This document shows, in pieces, positions 54,677-64,000 of a stretch of 64,000 nucleotides of DNA (position 1 is its first letter; each line of letters begins with the position of its first letter). The DNA is taken from the NCBI RefSeq assembly GCF_905147365.1, contig NC_056412.1, forward strand, positions 7,246,001 through 7,310,000, in the 5' to 3' direction. Origin of the DNA: Aricia agestis. Taxonomy: Eukaryota > Arthropoda > Insecta > Lepidoptera > Lycaenidae. The notes under the pieces are model-generated. The model had not been told where the DNA came from and searched no databases. It was given only the letters and a program-made list of their open reading frames with translations. The translations under genes were made by a program, and so were the position numbers.

Positions 54677-55967
54677 CGAGGGCTGCTATTTATGTATCCG
54701 GAACTGGCCACTTACAAGAACAATATTTAAAAAGTAATTACAACATTTGAAAATAGAACTCTTTGGTTGAAGAATACATTTTGTTTCATGTGACTGTCAA
54801 TTATTTTTCCATTGTGGCGTCATTTTGAAAATTGCGTGTCTTCATTTGCCATGGATTTAACGCGTGAACATTTTCGTGCAATGATTTACTACGATTTTCG
54901 GCGTGGGCTAAATCAACAACAGTGCTTTATTCAACTCACCGCAACTTTTGGAGATGAAGCACCATCAAAAACCACTGTTTATCACTGGTACAGTGAGTTT
55001 AATCGTGGGCGGTCTATGCTCACGGATGAAAATAAAGAAGGTCGCCCAAAAACAGCTGTTGTCCCACAAAATATAGATGCTGTGCGGGAACTAATAATGC
55101 GTGATCGTCATGTTACATATCGCGAGATAGAGGCGTCCTTAGGCATAAGTATGACGAGCATACATAAGATATTACACGAACATTTGGCTGTAAAAAAATA
55201 TGTTCGCGTTGGATTCCGCACAACTTGACAATCGATCAAAAACGGGCTCGTGTCGATTGGTGCAAAAAAATGATAAAAAAATACAACCGTGGTACGTCAA
55301 AAGCCGTTTATAATATCTACACAGGTGATGAATCTTGGATCTATGCATATGACCCCGAAACTAAACAACAGTCAACGGTGTGGGTGTTCCAAGATGAGCC
55401 GAAACCAACAAAAGTTACTCGTGCAAAAAGTACTTTGAAGCAAATGGTCGCCTGTTTTTTTGGAATTAATGGACATGTGGCTACAGTGCCATTAGAGAAT
55501 CGTAAAACGGTTAATTCTGAATGGTATACGACCATTTGTTTACCAGAAGTCTTTGAAGAAATAAGAAAGGACAACCGACAACGCAGAATCATATTACATC
55601 ACGACAATGCTAGCTGTCACACCTCAGCTGAAACAACTCAGTTTTTGGAGGGTCAAAAGATCGAATTGACTGGTCATCCGCCGTACAGCCCTGATTTGGC
55701 ACCTAACGATTTCTTTTTATTTCCATACGCGAAGAACAAATTACGTGGTCAACGTTATTCGAGCCGCGAAGAGGCTGTTGATGCGTTCAAAATGCACGTT
55801 TTGGAGATACCTCAATCAGAATGGAAAAAGTGCTATGAAAATTGGTTCCAGCGTATGCAAAAGTGTGTCGATCATCGCGGCGAATATTTTGAAAAGCAAT
55901 AAAACCATATTAAATAATATATGTTTGTTTCTTTTTTTAATTCCGGATACATAAATAGCAGCCCTCG
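54677..55967 (+). mobile_element. mariner transposon, 1291 bp, TA duplication
   Basis: Inverted ends CGAGGGCTGCTATTTATGTA (54677) and the inverse (to 55967), 27 bp by eye, each flanked by TA. It contains one transposase gene with a single frameshift. Length and architecture are typical of mariner. Confidence 0.92.
54851..55902 (+). pseudogene. mariner transposase (DD34D), one frameshift
   Basis: Starts MDLTREHFRAMIYYDF with the two helix-turn-helix regions (FGDEAPSKTTVYHWYSEF; VTYREIEASLGISMTSIHKI). A one-base loss in the A/T-rich run near 55195-55200 moves the WIPHNL linker out of frame. The second frame holds the catalytic triad: TGDESW, HHDNASCHT and LAPND, with 34 residues between the second and third aspartates. 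YSPDLAPNDFFLFP is the usual mariner motif (here complete). About 350 codons if read through. All catalytic residues are present; only the frameshift and perhaps minor changes disable it. Confidence 0.92.
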
Positions 55968-55968
55968 T

Positions 55969-56040
55969 ATATTTAGGTACTGAGACTTCGTTGTCTGTCC
56001 GTCCGCCTAGATACAGCCTAGTAACGGTAACAGACAGGTA
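55969..56040 (+). repeat. Fragment of the 6407-type dispersed repeat
   Basis: GGTACTGAGACTTCGTTGTC and CTGTCCGTCCGCCTAGATAC match the head of that family; the rest is lost. Confidence 0.5.
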
Positions 56041-56195
56041 GAATAAATATTGGTAAAATGAAGCTTCCACATCTATATAATACTCGTATATCCGTTGCAA
56101 ACGGAAAAAATATACGTCAGTGCGAAAGATAGATTTCGCAATGTGCCCCGAGCGATGTAATTCTATGTTAAAAAAATATTATTTGAGTTTTTTCC

Positions 56196-56455
56196 ATAAA
56201 GTTAATATACCTAGCGGAAAGAGAAACAAAGGCCTGAGCTAGCGAGATGTCACTATCAGTATCACTGCGTGGTAAAAAAGAGACGTGATACATGACAGCA
56301 GAACCAATTTTTTCCACCTGTTTGACGTCCAGTCGGCACTTATCGGCACGTTGACAATTTAATCTCTTAGAAAGATGCTTGTGTAAGTGATGTAAGTATA
56401 CGTAAACAAATTTTTACACAGACGTAAATCAATTTCGGTTTCGTTTGCAATGCAA
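56196..56455. mobile_element. MITE with CCATAAAGTTAATATACC end (copy 4), truncated
   Basis: CCATAAAGTTAATATACC, then AGATGTCACTATCAGTATCA, ACTTATCGGCACGTTGACAA and AATTTCGGTTTCGTTTG. The right end is missing. Confidence 0.7.
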
Positions 56456-56510
56456 TTATCATCAATCGGTTGGGTTTGACATAAAACGACCAAATTATGT
56501 AGATTCGCCA

Positions 56511-56598
56511 TCTTAAAAGGCCGTGCGAGGGCGACGGAAGTTGCTTTCCATCAGGTGACCCGTTTGCTCGTTTGCCCCCCTTATTTCATAAAAAAAAA
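56511..56598 (+). repeat. CR1/SINE tail fragment
   Basis: AAAAGGCCGTGCGAGGGCGA then GGAAGTTGCTTTCCATCAGG and GTTTGCTCGTTTGCCCCCC, ending in an A-run. Confidence 0.7.
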
Positions 56599-56832
56599 CT
56601 TCTCTGATAGTACATCTGGTTTAAGCCGTCTGTAATGTGTACACATAACATGCTCGCGTGACGAGTCTCCCGTAGACAGCGAGCTTAACCAATTACCAAC
56701 ACCTTCTATTACTATTTAGTATCCAGTAGTACAAAGTGTCTTTAAGTCTATATAGCTAATTAGCTAGACTATTGCTACTGCTACAGAATTATTGTGCAGA
56801 CGAAGTGTCGTGACTCGTGACACTACCAAATT

Positions 56833-57112
56833 CATGGGCGTACCCAGGTTCTGGGCCAGAGGGGGGCAAATTACCCAGGTTCTGGGCCAGGGGGGGCCAA
56901 TTTTTTATTCTTTAAAAAATTATTAATTTTTAAAGAATAAAAAATTTATAATTTTTTGTTGTAAAAATATTGTATTGCAAACAAATGGCACAAATTCGTT
57001 TTATTATTTTTAATATTTATAGATGAAACTACTAGATAATATACTTAGTAGGGACGTCAACATGATCCAGGGGGGCCGCTCCCCCCCCTGCCCCCTCCTC
57101 GGTACGCCCATG
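56833..57112. mobile_element. hAT-like MITE, CATGGGCGTACCC ends
   Basis: CATGGGCGTACCC at the left and GGTACGCCCATG at the right, with nearly matching flanks (CTACCAAAT and CTACCAAT). Internal ACCCAGGTTCTGGGCCAG occurs twice in tandem. Confidence 0.6.
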
Positions 57113-57164
57113 CTACCAATTAGTTTTCCAGATCAATTCTGCTAATTAAAATTTAAAATATTCA

Positions 57165-57289
57165 GGGCCTGTTTCACCACTTCCTGATAAAGTGCAGAAT
57201 AGGCTATTCACAACTTTTTTGACAGATTCTCCATACTTGATCTGTCAAGATGGATAGCTTATTCGTCACTTAAGTGGTGAAACAGGCCG
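57165..57289. mobile_element. MITE with GGGCCTGTTTCACC ends (copy 3)
   Basis: GGGCCTGTTTCACCACTTCC and the inverse GTGGTGAAACAGGCC. Same family as 50067 and 51069. Confidence 0.78.
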
Positions 57290-59127
57290 TTAGTCTCGTA
57301 GTCTATTTCTGGATGATATTTTTTATCGTTTTTCGCGCAAATTACGATTGCAAAATGGTGCTGCAATTCTGATTTGTGGTTAATTTTCGTATCAAGTTGC
57401 TGTAAAAATGTTTATGTATGAGCTTCGACACTCGTGCTTCAATCGATACTGTTAATATAATGCAATGGCCGTAAAGCCATGATCGTCCCCTAATCGGTGC
57501 GCGTCCGTTAATGCCAAAACAGGATTACATACCATTAAGATCGGGTTCGCTCTAACCGCAGAATAAATAAGGATTATTTTAACTAGTGGTTAAACGCCGT
57601 GAGAACGACTCGGTCAATAAATCTTTTATTATCGCGATGTAGTGCGGGGGTGCAGATTTATTTTAACGTGGTTACGCCGTCAAAAGTTATACTTGTTATT
57701 ATAATAATTTGAAAAGGATTTATTTATATTCTATTGTTAAAATGTATTTGTAAACAAAATGTTGAAACCCACGTTGAAACATAATATTAATTGATTTGTG
57801 TTGGTATTACTTGGTTGGCATTCTCTATTAAATATTACATCACATTTTAAGCTCATTTCGTCCATTCACCATCTAGTTAATGAAATTACGCGCAAACAAA
57901 GCGCAAAATTAAAGATCTAGTCGTACGATTCTTAGCCATTAATCTTAGATTCTACTTATCATTTAATTAGATCGGAGCGCCCTTGTGGCTTCAATTTTAT
58001 TTTATAACGTCATACACACGTCCCCCAACCCAACTATAGCACGTTCAAAATCATTTTACCTCGCAGTTTCTATGGGAGTTCCTTTTGCCATTAGCATAAG
58101 TATTCCGTCAGGGGTAAAATAAATCGGGATGGAGTGTACAAGTTTACAATGCTCATTTAGCGCGGACGCACGGTCGGGGTTGCGCCAACCCTGCGTGCTC
58201 TAGTCGTTGTCTATTCGCTACTGCCCAGTTGATGGGGCAAATTACTAGGGTTGGCTCTACTTAAAAATTTAAAATGTATTTTGTGTCGACAATGCAATGT
58301 AACGAGTAGAGTTTGTTGGATGTGCAAGTGATTCTACACTTAAATGTGTGATGACGTTTTAAAGTTTTATAAAAGCATCTAAAGGAGATTGTATTTGAAA
58401 TTAAATTAGATCTCAGTGTTTTTCTTCGCTTTAGATAAGTATTTATTAAAAGCGAAATGTTAACAACTACTAACGTGAGTAATTAATATTGCAAGAAAGG
58501 GTAAATTTTTGCAAATCGCGACAACTCATCAGTTTTGTCAGCCCTGGGGTTGTAATCTAAACTGCATTTTATGTGTTGCGTCCCGGATATTAAGTCCCCC
58601 GAACTCCTCACAATATTGCGCGGAGGAAAAAATTTTACGCCACTCATTACTGCCACCTAATTCCCACGAATTTAAACTTTTTAATGGCGAACCTTTTTTC
58701 ACAATTAGTCCCGTCGAGTAATACGTTCACGCTGCATAATTTCGTCGCATTCAGTTTCGACGTTCCATTTTTAATTGAATGAATGATCTATTATACGCTG
58801 GTTCTTAACGCGTTAGAACTCACAAAGAAGTATACCTTACCTTTATCCCTCGCTCACGTGTTAGGAATGTAAAAGGGGGATTAACAATACGATTTATCAA
58901 ATCTTAAATAGGAAAGCTTTTTATGTCTGTTGTGATCTACATTTATAATTAATTGTGAATACACGGGCTTATAGCCTTTTGTTTGACTACTGCAGGATGC
59001 TGTATTTCTTAAAGATTCCTAAACTTTCAAAAACACTAATATCAAGGTGGAATTGGTGGAACACCGAAGACGCGTAACTTTTCTATGTAAAACCTACTCT
59101 GGGAGAATATCTCAAATCAATCGAGTC
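57290..59127. other. Repeat-poor non-coding DNA
   Basis: Unlike its surroundings, this 1.8 kb has no repeat ends that I recognise. It is moderately complex, and the 70-codon frame at 58509-58721 has no start context or family look. Low repeat content would fit retained regulatory DNA, but nothing here proves it. Confidence 0.35.
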
Positions 59128-59443
59128 TTTTTTTTAAATAAGGGGGCAAACGAGCAAACGGGTCACCTGATGGAAAGCAACTTCCGTCGCCCATGGACAC
59201 TCGCAGCATCAGAAGAGCTGCAGGTGCGTTGCCGGCCTTTTAAGAGGGAATAGTGGCGAGGGTAGGGAAGAGAAGGGAATAGGGGAGGGTAGGAAAGGGA
59301 ATAGGGTAGGGGATTGGGCCTCCGGTAAACTCACTCACTCGGCGAAACACAGCGCGAGCGCAATTTCACGCCGGTTTTCTGTGAGAACGTGGTATTTCTC
59401 CGGTCGAGCCGGCCCATTCGTGCCGAAGCATGGCTCTGCCACG
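59128..59443 (-). mobile_element. CR1-derived SINE-like copy
   Basis: Minus-strand GTGGCAGAGCCATGCTTCGG (one change from the family) to the GCCCCCTTATTTAAA tail. Confidence 0.85.
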
Positions 59444-59583
59444 TCTAAATTTTCTTAATAAAGCGTAAAATCTTTTAGATCTTGTAGATCCAAAAGATTT
59501 TATTGATATGAATTGATTTTGTCTTCAGAATTGAGATTGAATTGAGAAGCATACTTAAAACAATAGGTAAAGTTATTTTAACT

Positions 59584-59770
59584 AGATGATGTCCGCAACT
59601 CTCGCGTGGGAACCGTACATTTTTCCAGGATAAAAAGTATCCTATCCTATGTCCTTTTCCGGGACTCAAAGTATCTACATGCCAAACAGCAAAATCGGTT
59701 CAGCGGTTTGCGCGTGAAGAGGTATCAGATAGACAGACAGATATACTTTCACATTAATTATAGTATTAGT
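59584..59770 (-). repeat. Dispersed repeat with GTCTGTCTGTC head (copy 2)
   Basis: Reverse of the 2965-3178 family: ACCGTACATTTTTCCAGGAT, ATCCTATGTCCTTTTCCGGG and AAAATCGGTTCAGCGGTTTG. Confidence 0.65.
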
Positions 59771-61142
59771 ATGGAAGTATGGAAGTATGGAAGTATAAAT
59801 ATTTTGATCTTTTGTTTACTTACATAAAACCGCTCGTTTACCTAAACTCCACGTATTAATAAGCCGTGCAACATCTGACGCGATGGCGGCCGTAACGAAA
59901 AAATACAGCGCCAAAAAGAAGAATTTAAACTGTATTTAAATTTGCATCAGCCTCGGTTGTGATGCAGATGAGTGACGTCACGTGACGCCGGCCGGTAGGG
60001 GAGGGAGGGGGGCCAATTAGGCCCGTATAGGGTTGCCCAAAATACATACTTGTCGACCAGGTACTTACCTTAACCTTACTTACCTATTAACCTTACCTTA
60101 CTTATTAAGAGTATTTTTTCACAAAATATGTTTTCTGAACGCGTCATTACTAGTACTGGTGGCCTACCACCGGTTCGAGAACTAACCCGGTGAGAAGAAC
60201 CGGCGTAAGAAACGCAAGGGGCCATCTTTTATCAAAAATAAGGAAAATTATTTCTCTATTTTGATAAGTTGCAGGAAAATTATAGTGTGACATCACCAGT
60301 ATAGATATATTTTTCAGAATGTAACAAATAGAAATCATAATATTTTAGGGTGTGTACTGTGTATGGTATTATAAAGAGATAATATTATAGCGTTTGTATA
60401 GAGTTTACTGTAGAACCACTTTCGAACTTAGAAAAAAGTTAAAGTTAGTTTTTTAATCATTCTATAGACAGATTCATGACTTTGGGGCATTTCTCATAGA
60501 AACATAGAAGTCAAAAGTAACCTAACCCAAACAGATGGAAACCCTAGCTACGTAGGGGTGGAGCGGTTTCGTTGAATATTACATGCACTGATTCTTGTTT
60601 TTTTTTTATTTGGATAGAAATGCTGAATTGTAATACTCAATGCCTTTATGAGAGTTGAAAACTTTGGTACAGTAAAATTTCAGTGATTTTGCATAAAATA
60701 AATAAAAAACGTAATTTGTACGCCAGTATGTATATTACCATCTAACGCCAAAAAACTATACAGTACATCCGTCAGGTGATCCGTTTGCACGTTCGCCCCT
60801 AATTTTGTACAAAAAAACGACTAGTTCTAGTAACAACAAGCTATTATTTTTCTGTTACAAAGGCAATGGTTTCAATAACAATACGAGCAAACACTGGGAG
60901 CGACCTTAAGCCACGATATTTGTCAGGCCCTAGCCCTGCGATCTCAAAATCAATTTCCATTTATTCGCAGATTATCCGCCGTAGTACCCACACGTTGCTA
61001 CAGAGTTTGTAAACACGTAGACGAGTCATAATTTATTTTTTATAAACCACAGGGCTGGGCACTGCGCTACAAAAAACTATATTATGTCATTGGAAAGAAA
61101 ATGATTTAGTTGTTTATTCAAAGAAGTGATTCAAAAACATCC
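59771..61142. other. Non-coding DNA with small repeat fragments
   Basis: Includes a GC-rich patch at 59940-60015 (TGACGTCACGTGACGCCGGC), the repeat at 60140-60235, and a decayed CR1/SINE tail near 60770-60820 (CGTCAGGTGATCCGTTTGCA). No exon is seen. Confidence 0.4.
60140..60235 (-). repeat. Dispersed repeat with TTACGCCGGTTCTTCT core (copy 2)
   Basis: CTACCACCGGTTCGAGAACT and GAAGAACCGGCGTAAGAAAC are the reverse of 40740-40810. Confidence 0.55.
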
Positions 61143-61421
61143 GCCAAATGCGAGTTGAACTCGCGCATGAAGGGTTCCGTACGCAGACCGTACCATTAAG
61201 TATATTATAGAGCAAAAATAGTAAAAAATTGTTTTGTGTTTTAGTATTTGTTGTTATAGCGGCAACAGAAATACATAATCTGTGAAAATTTTAACTCTCT
61301 AACTATTACTGTTCTTGAGCTACTACTACTACTAACTACAGCCTGGAGATAGACGGATAGACATCGAAGTCTCAGTAATAGGGTCCCGTTTTTACCCTTT
61401 GGGTACACAACCCTAAAAAGA
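61143..61421 (-). repeat. Dispersed SINE-like repeat, 6407 family (copy 2)
   Basis: Reverse copy: CCAAATGCGAGTTGAACTCG, AAGGGTTCCGTACGCAGACC, TTGTTGTTATAGCGGCAACA and ATAGGGTCCCGTTTTTACCC. Confidence 0.65.
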
Positions 61422-62300
61422 AAGAAGTGAGTAACATCCTATTAAATAAGAACATGTAACTTAGATCGTGTACTAGTGATTGAAGCTAAGACATACTACG
61501 AAATCCTTTATTACGAGTATTTCATTAATTTACATTTAAAAAATGCCATTTAATAAAAACAGCTAGTAAAAACTATAATAAGTTTTTTTTTTCAAAACAT
61601 AATATATTATATACTTAAGTAATATTTTGTATTTTTGCTGGCACAAGCCAAAAATAGGAAAATTATAGTAATTAATTAATAATTACCTATCTGAATCTAC
61701 GCACCTCTTGAAATAACGCGTTTAAGCTGCGTACGTGCTCACGCAGCTCACACCTCTTTGGCCGGGTGATCGACTCCACTTAGAATAGTTGTACTGAACA
61801 TTGCAACAAAAATCAAAATCATTTACCGTAAAACAATTTTACTAATATCCCATCAAAATCTTGGTATTAAGCTATCATCATGATTTGCGATAAAAAACGA
61901 AGATTTGCATTACGCTTTTACTTAAAAAAATACGGGGACTGTCCCAGTTTTATTGCATAGCATTTTTTATCAACTTATTATACTGCAATTATAATTCGCA
62001 TACGTCGTCGCACATGCTCACAAACACGTATGCAACGAGTGGGGGGCGTTAGGTTTTTTTTACGGAATTTCTTAGGTCGGTCGCCGCAGTCAAAGCCTGC
62101 GATAAAAGCTATGCAACGGCCATTCTCCGGAGATCAAAATTTACGTGTTCTAACGTGTTCTAAATATTATCTTATTCGAGTATGCAATATTTTTAAACGG
62201 TAGATAGCATCCGTAACTAGCTACAAACTTAAACACAGGCTTCTTATTTAAGTATTTCAGACTAAAGTAATTGAAGTTGTGTTCCAAAACCATGTTTTTC
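61422..62300. other. Non-coding DNA
   Basis: AT-rich with no exon or repeat ends seen. Not itself repetitive within the window. Confidence 0.4.
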
Positions 62301-62863
62301 TAATTACCGTAAGTCGTAACGTGTCCCCACGCCAACTTGATCTCGAAACTGGCTTGTAATTTTTATAACGTACATATTTAATTTAATCTATTCATGGTTT
62401 TAAACGCTTATATACATTGGTTATCGCATTGCAAAATATTGACTTAATAGGCCCAGCCTATAAATAGGTAGTTATCATGAAATAATCACTTGTCCGATCA
62501 AAAGTTCTAATTACCGTAACACATGCTGTTTTCAGATGCCTACCCAAAAATATCAGGATTTGGCACATTAAGAGTGCACGGGTCGCTTATCCTTAGTGTG
62601 TGCCACGGCCCATCAGCGGTCCCACGTCGTTAATATTAGTGTGCCGCCGATAAAGCACGTTAGTATCTAATTACCGTAGCTTTGGTTACAAACTTGTCTA
62701 ATTACCGTAATCTTTAGTTTTAAATTATGTTTAAATGAGATTTTTATTATGTATATTATGTTTATGTTACATAATTTGGCCTACGTACGTTGCCATAAGC
62801 TAGTTTTTGTTAATTGTGTCGTTGTACCGTTAAGTAAAACACTACATTTGTGTAATTACCGTA
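62301..62863 (+). promoter_or_regulatory. Cluster of five exact TAATTACCGTA motifs
   Basis: TAATTACCGTA starts at 62301, 62508, 62668, 62699 and 62853, all on the plus strand; four of the five extend to TCTAATTACCGTA. Chance would give about one per four million bases. TAATTA is the core of many homeodomain sites. The spacing is irregular (207, 160, 31, 154), and the sequence between the copies does not look repeated, so this may be a homotypic binding-site cluster. No adjacent gene is visible. Confidence 0.5.
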
Positions 62864-63289
62864 CCCATACATTTTTAAGTCTCATTATCTAAAAAACTTT
62901 AATTAACTGTTACATGCCACATTTATAATTGTGTTCGTATCTTTCATTTCTTTAATATTTCAATGTGTCCAAGTCAAAATTAGGCAAATAATGCCAAACC
63001 GGAGAATGGCCGGCAATAGGTCTGTCGAAATAATTTCTAAGTCTGTGGCAGCGTATGGTCAAAACAGAGCAGCGGGCGAGTAGGCGGACGAAATCTTTAC
63101 AAATGTGTCCCGTTATCGCGGCCGGCCCGATCGCCCGCACATTTCTCGGCCTGAAAAATAACGGATTTACTTAATTTTATGACCATTGACCGCGCCACGT
63201 GCCGAATGGACGATTGAGTCGCCGAGGTATTTCGACTGCGGTTTTTATGTTTTAATCAACGATGTTGTTTTAATACATATTTATTATTT
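62864..63289. other. Non-coding DNA
   Basis: Includes a GC-rich island at 63110-63150 (ATCGCGGCCGGCCCGATCGC) and no coding frame. Confidence 0.4.
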
Positions 63290-63725
63290 TCCTATAATAT
63301 TATAAATGTGAAAGTGTGTCTGTCTGTCTGCCTGTTACCTCTTCACACCCAAACCGCTGAAATAATTTTGCTGGGTATGGAGATACTTTGAGTCCTGGGA
63401 AAGGACAAGGGATACTTCATACTTTACTATCTCGAAAAAATGTATGGTTCCCGCGCGATAGACGAATTTTGGCGTATTAGGGTGAAGCCAAACGAGCGTA
63501 ATTTGTGAGTTGTGAGTCGCAGAATTTCGGCTGGCAGAAATTCTGCTGTATTCAGTTTCATACAAAAGTCATGTTTGATTCACACGAGCGTAATTTTGTG
63601 AGCCATGATTTGTATGAAAAGATCGACCGAACCGACCGAAATTCTGCGACTCACAACTCACAAATTACGCTCGTTTGGCTTCACCCCTAGGGAGGTGCGG
63701 GCGTCATCTAGTTAGTATGAAATAG
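63290..63725 (+). repeat. Dispersed repeat with GTCTGTCTGTC head (copy 3), split by a MITE
   Basis: AAGTGTGTCTGTCTGTCTGC, CACACCCAAACCGCTGAAAT and GAGATACTTTGAGTCCTGGG to ATTTTGGCG, then after the insertion GTGCGGGCGTCATCTAGTTA. Same family as 2965-3178. Confidence 0.7.
63480..63687. mobile_element. Hairpin MITE, GGGTGAAGCCAAACGAGCG ends
   Basis: Left GGGTGAAGCCAAACGAGCGT and the inverse at the right (CTCGTTTGGCTTCACCCC). Inner arms contain TGTGAGTTGTGAGTCGCAGA. Inserted in the repeat at 63290-63725. Confidence 0.75.
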
Positions 63726-64000
63726 TGAAGGCGGCGGACTTTTTTATTAAAAGTAGTATGAAGTGCAATTAGCAAATATACCTACATAGATAAGTACGTA
63801 TCATTGGTAGGTTTTTAATAATAATGTGTGTAGGCATGTGATTAAAAGCTAGGTAGCACACGCTACTGCTTTATACTGCTCAGAGTTTCTTTTGACAAAA
63901 CATTTTGACCTCCCAAAAACTTCCAGATAAAAAACAACCGCAGAACTCAGAAGTGAAAACGGAATGGCTGCAGGCATACATATTATTTATCTCGCAGTAG
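63726..64000. other. Non-coding DNA at the window edge
   Basis: No open frame or repeat ends seen. Confidence 0.4.

Noticed and set aside
58509..58721. 70-codon frame as a small gene
   Set aside because: No signal, splice or family features, and the composition is like the flanks.
1..64000. tRNA, rRNA, CRISPR arrays, bacterial operons or viral genes
   Set aside because: No cloverleaf with A and B boxes, no rRNA core sequence, no regularly spaced repeats with unique spacers, and no Shine-Dalgarno-led gene strings were seen. The polymerases present are of retrotransposon type.

Overview
This window looks like an AT-rich, intron-bearing insect chromosome. Lepidoptera (moth or butterfly) is the most likely source. 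That is an inference from the protein families and from the style of the repeats: many short hairpin MITEs, a CR1-type LINE with SINE-like derivatives, and dispersed repeats that begin with GTCTGTCTGTC or TTTAGGGTTACG. I see no tRNA, rRNA, CRISPR or prokaryotic operon structure.

Host genes, in order. (1) Minus strand, 2332-3889: a three-exon, 151-residue Ly6/uPAR (quiver-like) GPI-anchored protein with ten cysteines. (2) Plus strand, 7271-9343: a two-exon LIN-9/Mip130 homologue with a DIRP domain, a MuvB/dREAM cell-cycle transcription factor. (3) Minus strand, 11528-13785: a two-exon Nup50 with the importin-binding N-terminus, FG repeats and a C-terminal Ran-binding domain. (4) Plus strand, 30156-43129: a twelve-exon, 501-residue gene resembling PHF21A/BHC80, the PHD-finger subunit of LSD1-CoREST complexes. 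Three of the four are nuclear: LIN-9 and the PHF21-like protein in chromatin and transcription, Nup50 at the pore. They face different ways, and nothing suggests joint regulation.

Most of the rest is mobile DNA, often nested. 3.9-6.9 kb: a hAT-type element holding a Harbinger-like MITE, plus LINE and SINE fragments. 9.8-11.1 kb: a long-TIR element containing two further families. 14.3-20.6 kb: a full-length I-group LINE (target duplication AACAATAACC), hit twice by the same 566-bp TA-flanked MITE. 20.6-23.2 kb: hAT-type MITEs and a TIR element with a THAP-like remnant. 24.0-29.66 kb: a structurally complete DIRS tyrosine-recombinase retrotransposon with intact gag, RT/RNase H/methyltransferase-like and recombinase frames. 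The PHF21-like introns carry a hAT MITE, a CR1 LINE inserted inside a hairpin MITE, and a 2.5-kb element with about 620-bp terminal inverted repeats. 54.7-56.0 kb: a mariner with one frameshift.

From about 44 kb to the end I find no convincing host exon. This stretch may be the long 3' UTR of the PHF21-like gene, then intergenic DNA or a large intron of an unseen gene. It holds many SINE and MITE copies, and at 62.3-62.9 kb a striking cluster of five exact TAATTACCGTA motifs.

The best leads are the DIRS element, whose integration can be read to the nucleotide; the TAATTACCGTA cluster; the long-TIR element with an unrecognised cysteine-rich ORF; and the CR1 LINE with its head-plus-tail SINE-like derivatives. 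All coordinates come from reading the sequence by eye, so splice sites and element edges may be off by a few bases.
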